Source: Kordiimonadaceae bacterium (GTDB taxonomy: Bacteria; Pseudomonadota; Alphaproteobacteria; Sphingomonadales; Emcibacteraceae). Taken from it: DNA of 64,000 nt. Each line of letters starts with the position of its first letter. Position 1 is the stretch's first letter. This document shows positions 26,098 through 34,495 of this stretch, piece by piece. The notes beneath the pieces were generated by a model. The model was not told where the DNA came from and made no database searches. It was given only the letters and a program-made list of their open reading frames with translations. The stretch covers positions 124,001-188,000 of the forward strand of contig JACKKT010000005.1 in assembly GCA_024236295.1 (NCBI GenBank), written 5' to 3'. A program made the translations under genes and the position numbers.

Positions 26098-28521
26098 TTA
26101 AATCGGCTCACCCGGCGGGATTTGCGCCAGATCCGATGATTTCGGCATATATTTCCCCTCAAGGAAAAGTCCGATCCGCCTCGCCTGCGCCTGATAATGG
26201 GCTTTATATTCGCGGTTCATTTCCTCTTTCGCGATTTTTTCCTCCAGAATGCCTTTAAGCCCAGCCAGATGTGATGCCACCATTGCCTGAACCGCCGGTG
26301 AAGCGTCTTGATCAGCAGCCGTCATCATCATATAATGAACAAAAACATAGCCGACCCGGCGTTGCACCGCCGCTTTTAGCGGATCATCAAGCCGCGCGGC
26401 CAGAATTGTATTCTGGGCAATTTTCACGATATAGCGATCAAGACTGATTTGTGAGCTGTCCCGCACATTAAAATCATTGACCCGTGCCAATCTGTATCTG
26501 TCAAACAGAAGGCCGAGCGTATGATTGGCATGGGCCTCCACCAGCGCCAGTGCATCAAAGCTCGCCCCCGTATCGCGCGGGAAGCTTTCATTCGTTAGCT
26601 CGTAACCGAATGCCTTAGGCGGGATCAGATCAAGAATATGCTTGGGCAGGGTCAGATAATCCGGCGATAATGCCTCCAGGACCAGATCCATCGCCGCATC
26701 CTGCCGCTCGCGCGAAACCATAGTATGGCGCGGCACCAGATTAGCCCCCTTGACTTCATAACCATAAATCATGCCACCGATTGATTTTGCCGCTGCATTA
26801 ATCTGAAAACGCGGCAGATAATAAAGCGGCACCAATGTTTCCTCAAGGCTGGAAAGCGGAATGCCATCCGCAATATTATCCAGACCGAATTTGGCAAGGG
26901 CGACTTTACGCACCTCATACATCTGTTTTGTCGCTTGCAGAACGTCATCGCCGAAATCCCACAAATGGCTGTCCGCATGAAGGCTTGATACACCGCGGCT
27001 GTCCGGTCCGTCAGCCACAAACTGATGACCGGAGGCATAGGCATCTTTCAGAATTTTTTGTAGCCCTGCTTTTTCTTCCCCTTCATTCGCATACTGACGG
27101 TAGCCCCAGTTCACAGCAATTTTATTCCATTCCCCGATTTTTTCACGATAAGGATTTTTAATGGAAATATTACCATCTTTATCCACTGACATTTTCGGAT
27201 GCGGGTAATCCATCACATCGTCATCATCATTTGTGCTGGCAATATAATTATGGGCAAACCCAAGCGTATGACCCACTTCATGGGCGCCAAGCTGACGGGT
27301 CCGGGCAATGACAAGGGCAATACTGTCATCAATATCGGCTTTGCCGTCCTTATAGGGGCCGGTCACCGCATTGGCGATCATAAAATCCTGTCGAGACCGC
27401 AGTGAGCCAAGGGTCACATGCCCTTTGATAATTTCACCGGTACGCGGATCACGGACACTGGCCCCGTATGACCAGCCACGGGTTGATCGGTGAACCCAGT
27501 TGACCACATTATAGCGAACATCGTCCGGGTCCATATCTTCAGGCATGATTTTTGCCTGAAACGCATTTTTAAATCCGGCCGCTTCAAAGGCCTCGTTCCA
27601 CCATTCAACCCCTTCACGCAAGGCTTCCCTGATCAGTGGCGGGGCCCCGCGGTCAATATAATATATAATCGGATTGACCGGCTCGCTGATCGCTGCATTC
27701 GGGTCTTTTTTGACCAGACGGTGACGGTTGATATAGCGTTTCACGATCGGCTGATCAATCGGTGTGCCGTAATCCACCACTTCCGTGTCATTAAAGCTCA
27801 TGGCCGGGTCAAAAATACGTGGCTGATAATTATCATCCGGCAGTTCAACAAACGATATCCGCTGTTTAAGGGTGATGATTTTTGGATTGGCTGCCACCGA
27901 ACGGACAAAATTACCGGGATTATTTCCCATGAAGGTTACGGAACTTTCAAGTTCTGTATTCTTGGGGAAGGTTTTGACCTTATCAAAATTGACAAAGCTT
28001 CGAGGCTCGTTAAAGCTGAAATCTCCCTGCCCGCTTCTTTTAATTTTATCAGCAATACCATGCTGGTCCGACATCATCATATCAGTAATGTTGATCAGTG
28101 TACTGCCATCCTTATCAGTGGCAACCGCCTTAAAGCTCCAGACGATGGATGGGGCAAAGGCATTCACCGCCGCCAGCCGCTCGCTCGGATTGTCACTGGT
28201 GGCGATATAGCGGGTATTTTTCTGATGCAGCAGCACTTTTTCGCCAACGCGGCCGAAATAAACCAGTTTGGTATCCCCAAGTTGTCCTCTGTCAAGCGCT
28301 ACATCGTTGGATCCAAGCGCCCCGGGTAGACTGACTTTATAAATAAAATCCTGATCAAATTTTTTAATCTCAAGATAAACAGCCCCTTTCTGATGATCCA
28401 GATAGATATCAAAAAAACCCTGTTTTCTTTCCATCTCTTTGGTAAAATCTGATATGGTCTGCGCCTGTGCCGAGGCTGAAAAAATAATGATGACTAACGT
28501 GCTGAAAAATGCCCGTAACAT
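26098..28521 (-). CDS. exported zinc metalloprotease (DUF5117/DUF5118-type)
   Basis: 807 residues from ATG 28521, chosen for a GGGGA site and the signal peptide that follows (ends SASAQAQ). The metzincin-like zinc motif HEVGHTLGFAHN lies near residue 414-425. The long N-terminal domain (GAVYLEIKKFDQDF, LGSNDVALDRGQLG) and C-terminal region fit the large extracellular zinc-dependent protease family. It likely degrades proteins outside the cytoplasm. It stands alone, convergent with a barrel gene and divergent from a lipoprotein gene. Confidence 0.9.
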   Translation of the reverse strand: MLRAFFSTLVIIIFSASAQAQTISDFTKEMERKQGFFDIYLDHQKGAVYLEIKKFDQDFIYKVSLPGALGSNDVALDRGQLGDTKLVYFGRVGEKVLLHQKNTRYIATSDNPSERLAAVNAFAPSIVWSFKAVATDKDGSTLINITDMMMSDQHGIADKIKRSGQGDFSFNEPRSFVNFDKVKTFPKNTELESSVTFMGNNPGNFVRSVAANPKIITLKQRISFVELPDDNYQPRIFDPAMSFNDTEVVDYGTPIDQPIVKRYINRHRLVKKDPNAAISEPVNPIIYYIDRGAPPLIREALREGVEWWNEAFEAAGFKNAFQAKIMPEDMDPDDVRYNVVNWVHRSTRGWSYGASVRDPRTGEIIKGHVTLGSLRSRQDFMIANAVTGPYKDGKADIDDSIALVIARTRQLGAHEVGHTLGFAHNYIASTNDDDDVMDYPHPKMSVDKDGNISIKNPYREKIGEWNKIAVNWGYRQYANEGEEKAGLQKILKDAYASGHQFVADGPDSRGVSSLHADSHLWDFGDDVLQATKQMYEVRKVALAKFGLDNIADGIPLSSLEETLVPLYYLPRFQINAAAKSIGGMIYGYEVKGANLVPRHTMVSRERQDAAMDLVLEALSPDYLTLPKHILDLIPPKAFGYELTNESFPRDTGASFDALALVEAHANHTLGLLFDRYRLARVNDFNVRDSSQISLDRYIVKIAQNTILAARLDDPLKAAVQRRVGYVFVHYMMMTAADQDASPAVQAMVASHLAGLKGILEEKIAKEEMNREYKAHYQAQARRIGLFLEGKYMPKSSDLAQIPPGEPI

Positions 28522-28637
28522 GGCCGTCCCCTTTTGACAAATTGGTTTTATTTTAGGAAAGCTTAAGGGCAATTGAACCCAAGTTCAAGCCTTGCTATGC
28601 TGGTAAGTATAAAAACGGTAAAGAAAGACCCGAAATA

Positions 28638-29543
28638 ATGAAAAAAATAATGCCACTCCTTTTGTGTACTGCTTTATCTGCCTGCAGTGGAAATGACCAG
28701 GCAGACGATAAACTCCTTACCCCAGCTGATTATGCCGATTATGTGGTAATCGGAAAATCGGTCAACACAAGACAGAAACAGTCTGGTGAAAAAAATCTGC
28801 TCAATACCGTGTTTTTCGCTGAAATTTTTCAGACAAAAAGGGCAATTGACGGTATCGGCGTCACTAACGCCCACCTGACCGGCCCGGGCAAAGCAAAGGA
28901 TGGGCTTAAATTTTCCGATGGCGATACACTCTATCTAACCGGCGGCCGGGTGGGAACCATTGAAGAACTTGATAAAATATTTCCTGATTCCACTTATTAT
29001 TTCAGCTTTGATACGCCAGCCGGAAAAATAAGAAACCTTCCCGCCATATTTAAAAAGGACGGTGATGAAAGTTTAAACCCGGGCCCGATTACCCTGTCCC
29101 TATCACAGAATGGAAGCCCCGTGGACCCCGTCGCCATTGACCCGGAACATGACCTGCTGGTGACATGGAGCCCTTTTGAAAAAGGGACCGCAGACCCGGA
29201 CGGCATCATTGATGATATGATCTATGTCATGTTTGGGAACTGTATGGGCATCGAAACCGTTCATAGCGGCCATGCCTTTGATCCCGGGAGCCTTACTTTC
29301 CGTGCGGAAAGCTTTACAATTCCCGCATCAAAACTTTTTGCCGGACAGCCATTTATGCTGGAAGTAGAACATTCAAACATGGAAACCGATATTTATAAAG
29401 GCATTGAAACTATTGTGACCTATGCCGCTTCCACATTTCTGGATATTAAAACCATAGGTGAAAATACTGAAAACCCCGCCTGCCCTGCTGTTCCACATGC
29501 TTTTGATGGTGGCGCCAGCGACCGGATAAGAGCGCCTGAATAA
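28638..29543 (+). CDS. hypothetical lipoprotein
   Basis: 301 residues with a lipoprotein signal (LSAC, Cys16). The mature part is rich in acidic residues and beta-strand pattern and includes GRVGTIEELDKIFPDSTYYF and DPVAIDPEHDLLVTWSPFEKG, the latter reminiscent of extracellular beta-sandwich proteins. I recognise no family. Monocistronic, with a hairpin directly downstream. Confidence 0.7.
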   Translation: MKKIMPLLLCTALSACSGNDQADDKLLTPADYADYVVIGKSVNTRQKQSGEKNLLNTVFFAEIFQTKRAIDGIGVTNAHLTGPGKAKDGLKFSDGDTLYLTGGRVGTIEELDKIFPDSTYYFSFDTPAGKIRNLPAIFKKDGDESLNPGPITLSLSQNGSPVDPVAIDPEHDLLVTWSPFEKGTADPDGIIDDMIYVMFGNCMGIETVHSGHAFDPGSLTFRAESFTIPASKLFAGQPFMLEVEHSNMETDIYKGIETIVTYAASTFLDIKTIGENTENPACPAVPHAFDGGASDRIRAPE

Positions 29544-29555
29544 TAAAAAAAGAAG

Positions 29556-29580
29556 AAAGGCAGCCCAGTAGACCGCCTTT
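29556..29580. terminator. terminator between convergent genes
   Basis: AAAGGC (29556-29561) pairs with GCCTTT (29575-29580), with an A-C mismatch then further pairing inside. The minus strand reads into a T-rich run, so it best serves the MAPEG gene at 29601-29996. Confidence 0.65.
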
Positions 29581-29600
29581 CTAAGAATATTAAATCAGTT

Positions 29601-29996
29601 TTACATTGGTGAATTTGCCATATTCATCGCGGCGCCGATGATCCCGCCAATGACAAGGATAACTGTCGGCAAAAAGCTTAATCCGAAACCCATGCTGCGT
29701 TTATCCGGGTCAGCAACATAGCTTTTATAATAAATGAATCGTCCGATGATAAAGACTATACCAAGGCCCGCTGCAATTTCGGAGCCATAAGCCCTGGCAA
29801 ACATCACCATGCCAGGAATAAAAGCCACCAAAAGTTCAAGTGTATTCATCTGTACCCGGTAATGACGCTCAAAAACGTCGTTTCCGGTTGTTGCCGGTGC
29901 TTTGATACCGCTTTGCACCCGAGCCTTACCGACCATCATTGCAAAAAATACATATTCAACCAGCGCAACGCCAATTACGATTGTAACAAGATCCAT
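29601..29996 (-). CDS. MAPEG family membrane protein
   Basis: 131 residues with four hydrophobic segments (about 4-20, 52-70, 75-90, 105-125). The MAPEG motif is seen in FERHYRVQMNTLELLVAF. Bacterial members of this eicosanoid/glutathione-metabolism family are integral inner-membrane proteins, some with glutathione transferase or peroxidase activity. Function here is not demonstrated. Confidence 0.85.
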   Translation of the reverse strand: MDLVTIVIGVALVEYVFFAMMVGKARVQSGIKAPATTGNDVFERHYRVQMNTLELLVAFIPGMVMFARAYGSEIAAGLGIVFIIGRFIYYKSYVADPDKRSMGFGLSFLPTVILVIGGIIGAAMNMANSPM

Positions 29997-30133
29997 GAAT
30001 TCCCTTTCTATTATTGTTTCATCAACTGGAGCCTAGCTCACAATGTTAGCACTGTCAACTAATCGTAAATTGCATTATAAATTTAACGTTTCTTTAACAA
30101 CTGTGACGATATTATGGCAGAACGCTTAACCTG

Positions 30134-30185
30134 GGGCGGCCAGTTTCCCCTATCGAGTTCTCTTGTATGGCCGCCCAATTTTTTT
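30134..30185 (+). terminator. orphan rho-independent terminator, possible small-RNA end
   Basis: GGGCGGCC (30134-30141) pairs perfectly with GGCCGCCC (30169-30176) over 8 bp around a 27-nt loop, followed by AA and seven T (30179-30185). It lies upstream of the minus-strand MAPEG gene and downstream of a minus-strand gene end, so no plus-strand gene explains it. The stem sequence is shared with the hairpin at 24951-24974. Confidence 0.5.
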
Positions 30186-30237
30186 ATCCCAAATTTTATG
30201 AAAGCGTAAAGGGCGACAGTGATGCCGCCCTTAATTT

Positions 30238-31491
30238 TTAATTCTGATAATATCTTTTGCCAAATGGTTCACCGCGGTCCAGATTAAGATACCGGTCACG
30301 AAGCATCGTGCGGCGAGAGACAAGGTCATATTCAACCCCGCGTATAATGACATGATCAGTGTTTGATGTAACCTCAAGCGGGTCGCCGTCCCAAACAACC
30401 ACATCAGCATCTTTACCAACCTCAATTGATCCGACTATCCTGTCGACACCGAATATTTGCGCCGGGTTAATGGTTATTGAACGGATCGCCCCGTCATGGC
30501 TCATCCCGTGAGCAACCGCCATTCCGGCAAACTGCAATATATGATGGCCGTAATAAAGGCTGCCATTTCCCGAAATAAGAGAAAAATTAACCCCCGCCTT
30601 TTCAAGACGTGCCGCATTTGAAAATGTGGTGCCGGCCATGGTGACATTGCCGAATAAATTATCCTCCGGCACGATAATCACCGGTATGTCAGCGGCCACC
30701 AGATCATCGGCCACTTTCCAGGCTTCCTGTGCGCCCTGAATAACAATATCAATTCCGTAATCTTTCTTAAGCTGGATGGCACCACTGATTTCCGCTTCGC
30801 TGCCCATTTCAATGACCAGCTTTTTATTGCCTTTCAGCACCGGAACAAGCGCTTCCATATCAGCAATGGACAGCAAATAATCCTGCGACTGCCCGCGCAT
30901 CACCCGTGATTTATTACGCTCATAATCAAGCACCTGATCAAAAATCGCCCTGATCCGGTTCCAGGCTACGGCCCGGTTTTGCGCATTTTCAAATTTTGCA
31001 TGCATCGGTCCTTCTGCAAAGCGCATATCCGGCTTGTTATCCATGGTAATGATCGCCGAAGTGCCGCTGAATATATCACCTGATGATGTCGGCGATGATA
31101 CGGCCCGGGTTACTCCCTGACGCCTTCCTTCCTCAATCACGACGGAGCCACTGTTGAGAGCATATTTTACATCGAAAGACGCCGTCATGCCGGAATCATT
31201 GGCACTTGTATCCGATGAAAAAATCCGCGTTGCCCCTTCGGACAGACCATAAATGCTGCTACTGCTCATAATGCCCGGGGTAACTTCCTTGCCACCTGCG
31301 TTAATGACACGCGCATTAGTCGGCACCTGAACATTGGTCCCGACAGCGGTAATTTTTCCATTTTCTATCAGCACTGTACCATTTTCAATGGGAGCACCAG
31401 TGGCTGTGTGAATTTTACCCCCGACAATGGCAATAGTCTCTGCCAGTGCCGGTGCAGCGAATAATACTATAAGAATTGCTAGATATCTCAT
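30238..31491 (-). CDS. exported amidohydrolase-fold protein lacking metal ligands (probable pseudoenzyme)
   Basis: 417 residues from ATG 31491, whose ATGA overlaps the stop of the upstream amidohydrolase gene; GGGAG precedes it. A signal peptide ends PALA (residue 17). The fold is recognisable by AIVGGKIHTATG at the N-terminus and SIEVGKDADVVVWDGDPL at the C-terminus. The HxH site is replaced (PGIMSSSSIYG, residues 72-82). Later ligand positions seen in the neighbour (MHCYRA, FHHAVE, HSDSD) read MGSEAE, QGAQEA and SGNG here. All metal-binding residues appear lost. It probably acts as a non-catalytic partner of the enzyme encoded upstream. A weak hairpin follows the stop. Confidence 0.85.
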   Translation of the reverse strand: MRYLAILIVLFAAPALAETIAIVGGKIHTATGAPIENGTVLIENGKITAVGTNVQVPTNARVINAGGKEVTPGIMSSSSIYGLSEGATRIFSSDTSANDSGMTASFDVKYALNSGSVVIEEGRRQGVTRAVSSPTSSGDIFSGTSAIITMDNKPDMRFAEGPMHAKFENAQNRAVAWNRIRAIFDQVLDYERNKSRVMRGQSQDYLLSIADMEALVPVLKGNKKLVIEMGSEAEISGAIQLKKDYGIDIVIQGAQEAWKVADDLVAADIPVIIVPEDNLFGNVTMAGTTFSNAARLEKAGVNFSLISGNGSLYYGHHILQFAGMAVAHGMSHDGAIRSITINPAQIFGVDRIVGSIEVGKDADVVVWDGDPLEVTSNTDHVIIRGVEYDLVSRRTMLRDRYLNLDRGEPFGKRYYQN

Positions 31492-32876
31492 TGATGATCT
31501 CCCGCTGTTACATAGCCAATGGCATGATCGGTAATCCACTGGTTTTCAGTGTTATTACGGTCATAATGAAGGGCACCGTCGATAAACACATTTTCCGCCA
31601 GCGCATATACACTGAGCGGGTCACCGTTCCAGATCACGACATCTGCATTCTTTCCCACCTCAAGCGATCCGATCTGATCGGCAAGACCAATGGATTTGGC
31701 AGGGTTCAGGGTCAGCCAACGGAATACCTCACCACGGGTAAAATGAAGACCAACCCGCTCGCCATCTGCCCAGGCTTTCGCCGCTTCCTGATTTAAACGC
31801 TGACCGCCCGTGTCACTGTCCGAATGGACAATGGCACAGCCACCAGCGGCCGCCATCATCGGGATATTTTCATCAATCCCGTCAAAGCTTTCCAGTTTAA
31901 ATCCCCACCAGTCGGCCCACATTCCGGCACAAATATCATTTTCCGCCAGAATATCGGCAATTTTATAGGCTTCAACCGCATGGTGAAAGGCAGCTATTTT
32001 ATAATGAAACTCGCGTGCCATATTGATCACATCAACCATTTCATCAGCGCGGTAGCAATGCATCTGGATACTGATTTCACCGTTTAAGACACCCATCAGC
32101 GTTTCCAGTTTCAAATCACGTTTCGGCGCTTTGACATCCTTGCCCGCCTTATAATCCTCATAATATTTATCCCAGGCATTTTTATAGTCCGTTGCCTCAA
32201 TCCATGAAGTACGGTATCCGGCAAATTGCCCCATGGCCGTGGCAAATCTCCCCTGCGAACGATGAACGCCGCGCGGGTTTTCACCACAGGCCATTTTAAG
32301 TCCGTATGGTGCCCCGGGAAACTTCATTCCTTCGGTTGAGCGGCTTGGCACCATTTTCAGCGTCACGCCGCGGCCCCCGAAACGGTTTGCTGACCCTGGC
32401 AAATTCTGTTGTGTTGTGACCCCTGCCGCCAGTGCCGCCGGGAAATTCGGGGTTTGCGGCCAGATTGAATGCTCCCCCCAGACATCGGCAGTGTTTGGGG
32501 CCTTTACTTCGTTACCGCCATCAGTCCATATGCCCATGTGCGAATGCATATCGATGATACCGGGGGTTACCCATTTTCCAGAACCATCAATAATTTTGGC
32601 ACCGGCCGGAATATCGATCGTCTCGCCAACGGCAATAATCTTGCCACCATCCATCACAACTGTTCCCCGTTCAATCTCCCCGCCATCTCCGGTCAGGATA
32701 TGAGCATTGGTAATCGCCGTTAATTCAGAAGGCCAAGGTACATAAGTGCTAGGAAACGGGTCTTTATCAATCACCACCATTGGCGCACGGTTATCTGCTT
32801 CCTGTGCAAACGCGGCCGAAGTAATGACTGCGGCGGAAACACAGGTCAGCAGTTTCAGGAATTTTGAAAATTTCAT
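31488..32876 (-). CDS. exported amidohydrolase, imidazolonepropionase-like
   Basis: 462 residues from ATG 32876, with GGGAG 9 nt upstream and a signal peptide ending AAFAQ. Metal site H111-x-H113 (IDMHSHMG), then MHCYRADE, AFHHAVEAYK, and HSDSDTGG supply the remaining ligands, so it should be active. The C-terminus (IGSLEVGKNADVVIWNGDP) is standard for the family. It acts in the periplasm on an unknown amide or cyclic substrate; some relatives are dipeptidases. Translationally coupled by ATGA to a degenerate paralogue. Confidence 0.9.
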   Translation of the reverse strand: MKFSKFLKLLTCVSAAVITSAAFAQEADNRAPMVVIDKDPFPSTYVPWPSELTAITNAHILTGDGGEIERGTVVMDGGKIIAVGETIDIPAGAKIIDGSGKWVTPGIIDMHSHMGIWTDGGNEVKAPNTADVWGEHSIWPQTPNFPAALAAGVTTQQNLPGSANRFGGRGVTLKMVPSRSTEGMKFPGAPYGLKMACGENPRGVHRSQGRFATAMGQFAGYRTSWIEATDYKNAWDKYYEDYKAGKDVKAPKRDLKLETLMGVLNGEISIQMHCYRADEMVDVINMAREFHYKIAAFHHAVEAYKIADILAENDICAGMWADWWGFKLESFDGIDENIPMMAAAGGCAIVHSDSDTGGQRLNQEAAKAWADGERVGLHFTRGEVFRWLTLNPAKSIGLADQIGSLEVGKNADVVIWNGDPLSVYALAENVFIDGALHYDRNNTENQWITDHAIGYVTAGDHQ

Positions 32877-32988
32877 AAGCTTCTCCCTCAAGAATTCAGA
32901 TTTTTTTATTTTTCCCTTTAATTCACGGTATAAGAATGATTAACTATATTCAATAAAAATCAAGTTCATAAAAAAAGAGGATATTATC

Positions 32989-33534
32989 ATGAAAAGAAGA
33001 AGTTTCTTTGCCGCAGCCGGTTTAAGTGCCCTGGCGGCCACAATGCTATCAGGTAAAGCATCAGCCCAGTCTGGTGGAAAAGTAGATGCCAAACTGGCTG
33101 AACTCGGCATTGAAGTTGCTCCCGCTTCTGCACCGGTTGCCGCCTATGTCGGCTGGCGCAAGGTTGGCAATCTTGTCTATATTGCCGGACAGGTTCCCCA
33201 TGATGAAAATGGCAATATTATCGGCAAGCTCGGCGTAAACATGACAACCGAACAGGGTTATGCCGCCGCCCGCGCCTGTGGCATTTCCATTCTAGGCCAG
33301 CTTAAATCGGCCCTTAATGGTGACCTTGACCGCGTAAAACAGTGCATTCAAATTCAGGGGCTTGTTAATTCCGCTGATGATTATACCGAACAGCATCTGG
33401 TTATTAACGGTACATCAGAACTATTCCGCGATATCTGGGGCGAAGCCGGTCTTGCCGCACGTGCCGCTGTCGGCACCAACAGCCTGCCGCTTGGTATTGC
33501 CTGTGAAGTCCTCGCTGTATTCGAGGTAGCATAA
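32989..33534 (+). CDS. Tat-exported Rid family protein
   Basis: 181 residues. The N-terminus KRRSFFAAAGLSALAAT followed by an AQ cleavage site is a Tat-type signal. The mature part is the Rid fold (VGNLVYIAGQVPHDENG) and keeps the catalytic Arg in AARAAVGTNSLP, the equivalent of RidA Arg105. Rid proteins hydrolyse reactive enamines/imines such as 2-aminoacrylate made by PLP enzymes. Export is unusual since RidA is cytosolic. The stop overlaps the next gene's ATG by one base (TAATG). Confidence 0.85.
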   Translation: MKRRSFFAAAGLSALAATMLSGKASAQSGGKVDAKLAELGIEVAPASAPVAAYVGWRKVGNLVYIAGQVPHDENGNIIGKLGVNMTTEQGYAAARACGISILGQLKSALNGDLDRVKQCIQIQGLVNSADDYTEQHLVINGTSELFRDIWGEAGLAARAAVGTNSLPLGIACEVLAVFEVA

Positions 33535-34091
33535 TGTTCCGTCGGGCTTTCCTCACATCAATCGTTACCAGTATTCTTGCCGCCTGTGGCAAATCGGAAC
33601 AGGCGTCAGAGGAAAAAATGCAATCAAAACTTGCCCAGGGGAATAGTGGCAGAATTGATGCAAAGCTCGCTGAACTAGGTATTGAGCTGCCGGAGGCAAG
33701 AACCCCTATTGCCGCCTATACCCCAATCCGCAAAGTCGGCAATATGGTTTATATCGCCGGACAGGGTCCAAGCAATCAGGGTGTAGTCGGTAAGGATTAT
33801 ACCACTGAACAGGCCTATCAGATGGCCCGCGAGGCCGGTATTCTGGTGCTCAGCCAATTAAAAGCCGCCTGCGACGGTGATCTTGACCGGGTCGTACAAT
33901 GCGTGCAGCTTCAGGGGCTTGTCCGCGCCACCAGCGATTATACTGAACAACATCTGGTCATAAATGGCACGTCTGAACTGTTCCGTGATGTCTTTGGTGA
34001 TAGCGGTCTTGCCGCGCGTGCTGCTGTCGGCACCAACTCCTTACCGGTCGGGTTTGTATGCGAAGTAATCGCCACATTCGAGATCGCTTAG
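33534..34091 (+). CDS. Tat-exported Rid family lipoprotein
   Basis: 185 residues, a paralogue of the preceding gene and coupled to it by TAATG. The N-terminus FRRAFLTSIVTSILAAC combines a twin-arginine motif with a lipobox (Cys20), so it may be a membrane-anchored periplasmic form. The Rid core (VGNMVYIAGQGPSNQG) and the Arg in LAARAAVGTNSLP are intact. It is expected to deaminate enamines or imines outside the cytoplasm, if PLP chemistry occurs there. A DksA-like gene starts right after its stop. Confidence 0.85.
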   Translation: MFRRAFLTSIVTSILAACGKSEQASEEKMQSKLAQGNSGRIDAKLAELGIELPEARTPIAAYTPIRKVGNMVYIAGQGPSNQGVVGKDYTTEQAYQMAREAGILVLSQLKAACDGDLDRVVQCVQLQGLVRATSDYTEQHLVINGTSELFRDVFGDSGLAARAAVGTNSLPVGFVCEVIATFEIA

Positions 34092-34424
34092 GTGTCTCAA
34101 TCCTTAAATCATTTTAAAAAGCGTCTGCTTGAAAAAAGGCAGGCGCTTTTGTCCATTATCGAGGGAACAAAGGATAACTCAAAGGCCGTAACCCTTGACC
34201 AGACGTCTGTCGGGCGCCTTTCCCGTATGGACGCCATGCAGGGACAGGCCATGGCCGAAGAGGTTAAAAGACGGCGCCAAAACGAACTTAAGAAAATTGA
34301 TGCTGCACTGACACGGATAGAAGAAGACGATTTTGGATATTGCCTGAACTGTGGTGACGATATTGACAAAAAGCGCCTTGATTTTGATCCATCAATCACC
34401 CTTTGCAATAACTGCGCGAGGTAG
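34092..34424 (+). CDS. DksA/TraR-like zinc-finger protein
   Basis: 110 residues starting with GTG immediately after the stop of the Rid gene. An N-terminal helical coiled coil is followed by a zinc finger CLNCGDDI...LCNNCAR (four Cys). DksA/TraR proteins bind the RNA polymerase secondary channel. The short length and RLSRMDAMQGQ segment fit the small alphaproteobacterial branch rather than full DksA. A terminator follows. Confidence 0.85.
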   Translation: MSQSLNHFKKRLLEKRQALLSIIEGTKDNSKAVTLDQTSVGRLSRMDAMQGQAMAEEVKRRRQNELKKIDAALTRIEEDDFGYCLNCGDDIDKKRLDFDPSITLCNNCAR

Positions 34425-34444
34425 TAACATTCCACAATAAAAAA

Positions 34445-34469
34445 GGCCGCCCCCGAAACGGGAACGGCC
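34445..34469. terminator. bidirectional rho-independent terminator
   Basis: GGCCG (34445-34449) pairs with CGGCC (34465-34469), and inside it CCCG with CGGG across a GAAA-like loop. T-runs occur on both strands, ending the convergent DksA-like and C-S lyase genes. Confidence 0.85.
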
Positions 34470-34495
34470 CTCTTTTTTATTTGGTATTGCTAGCC

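Noticed and set aside
27490..28329. A 279-codon open frame on the plus strand
   Set aside because: It lies wholly antisense to the zinc protease gene, has no recognisable family and reflects that gene's codon pattern.
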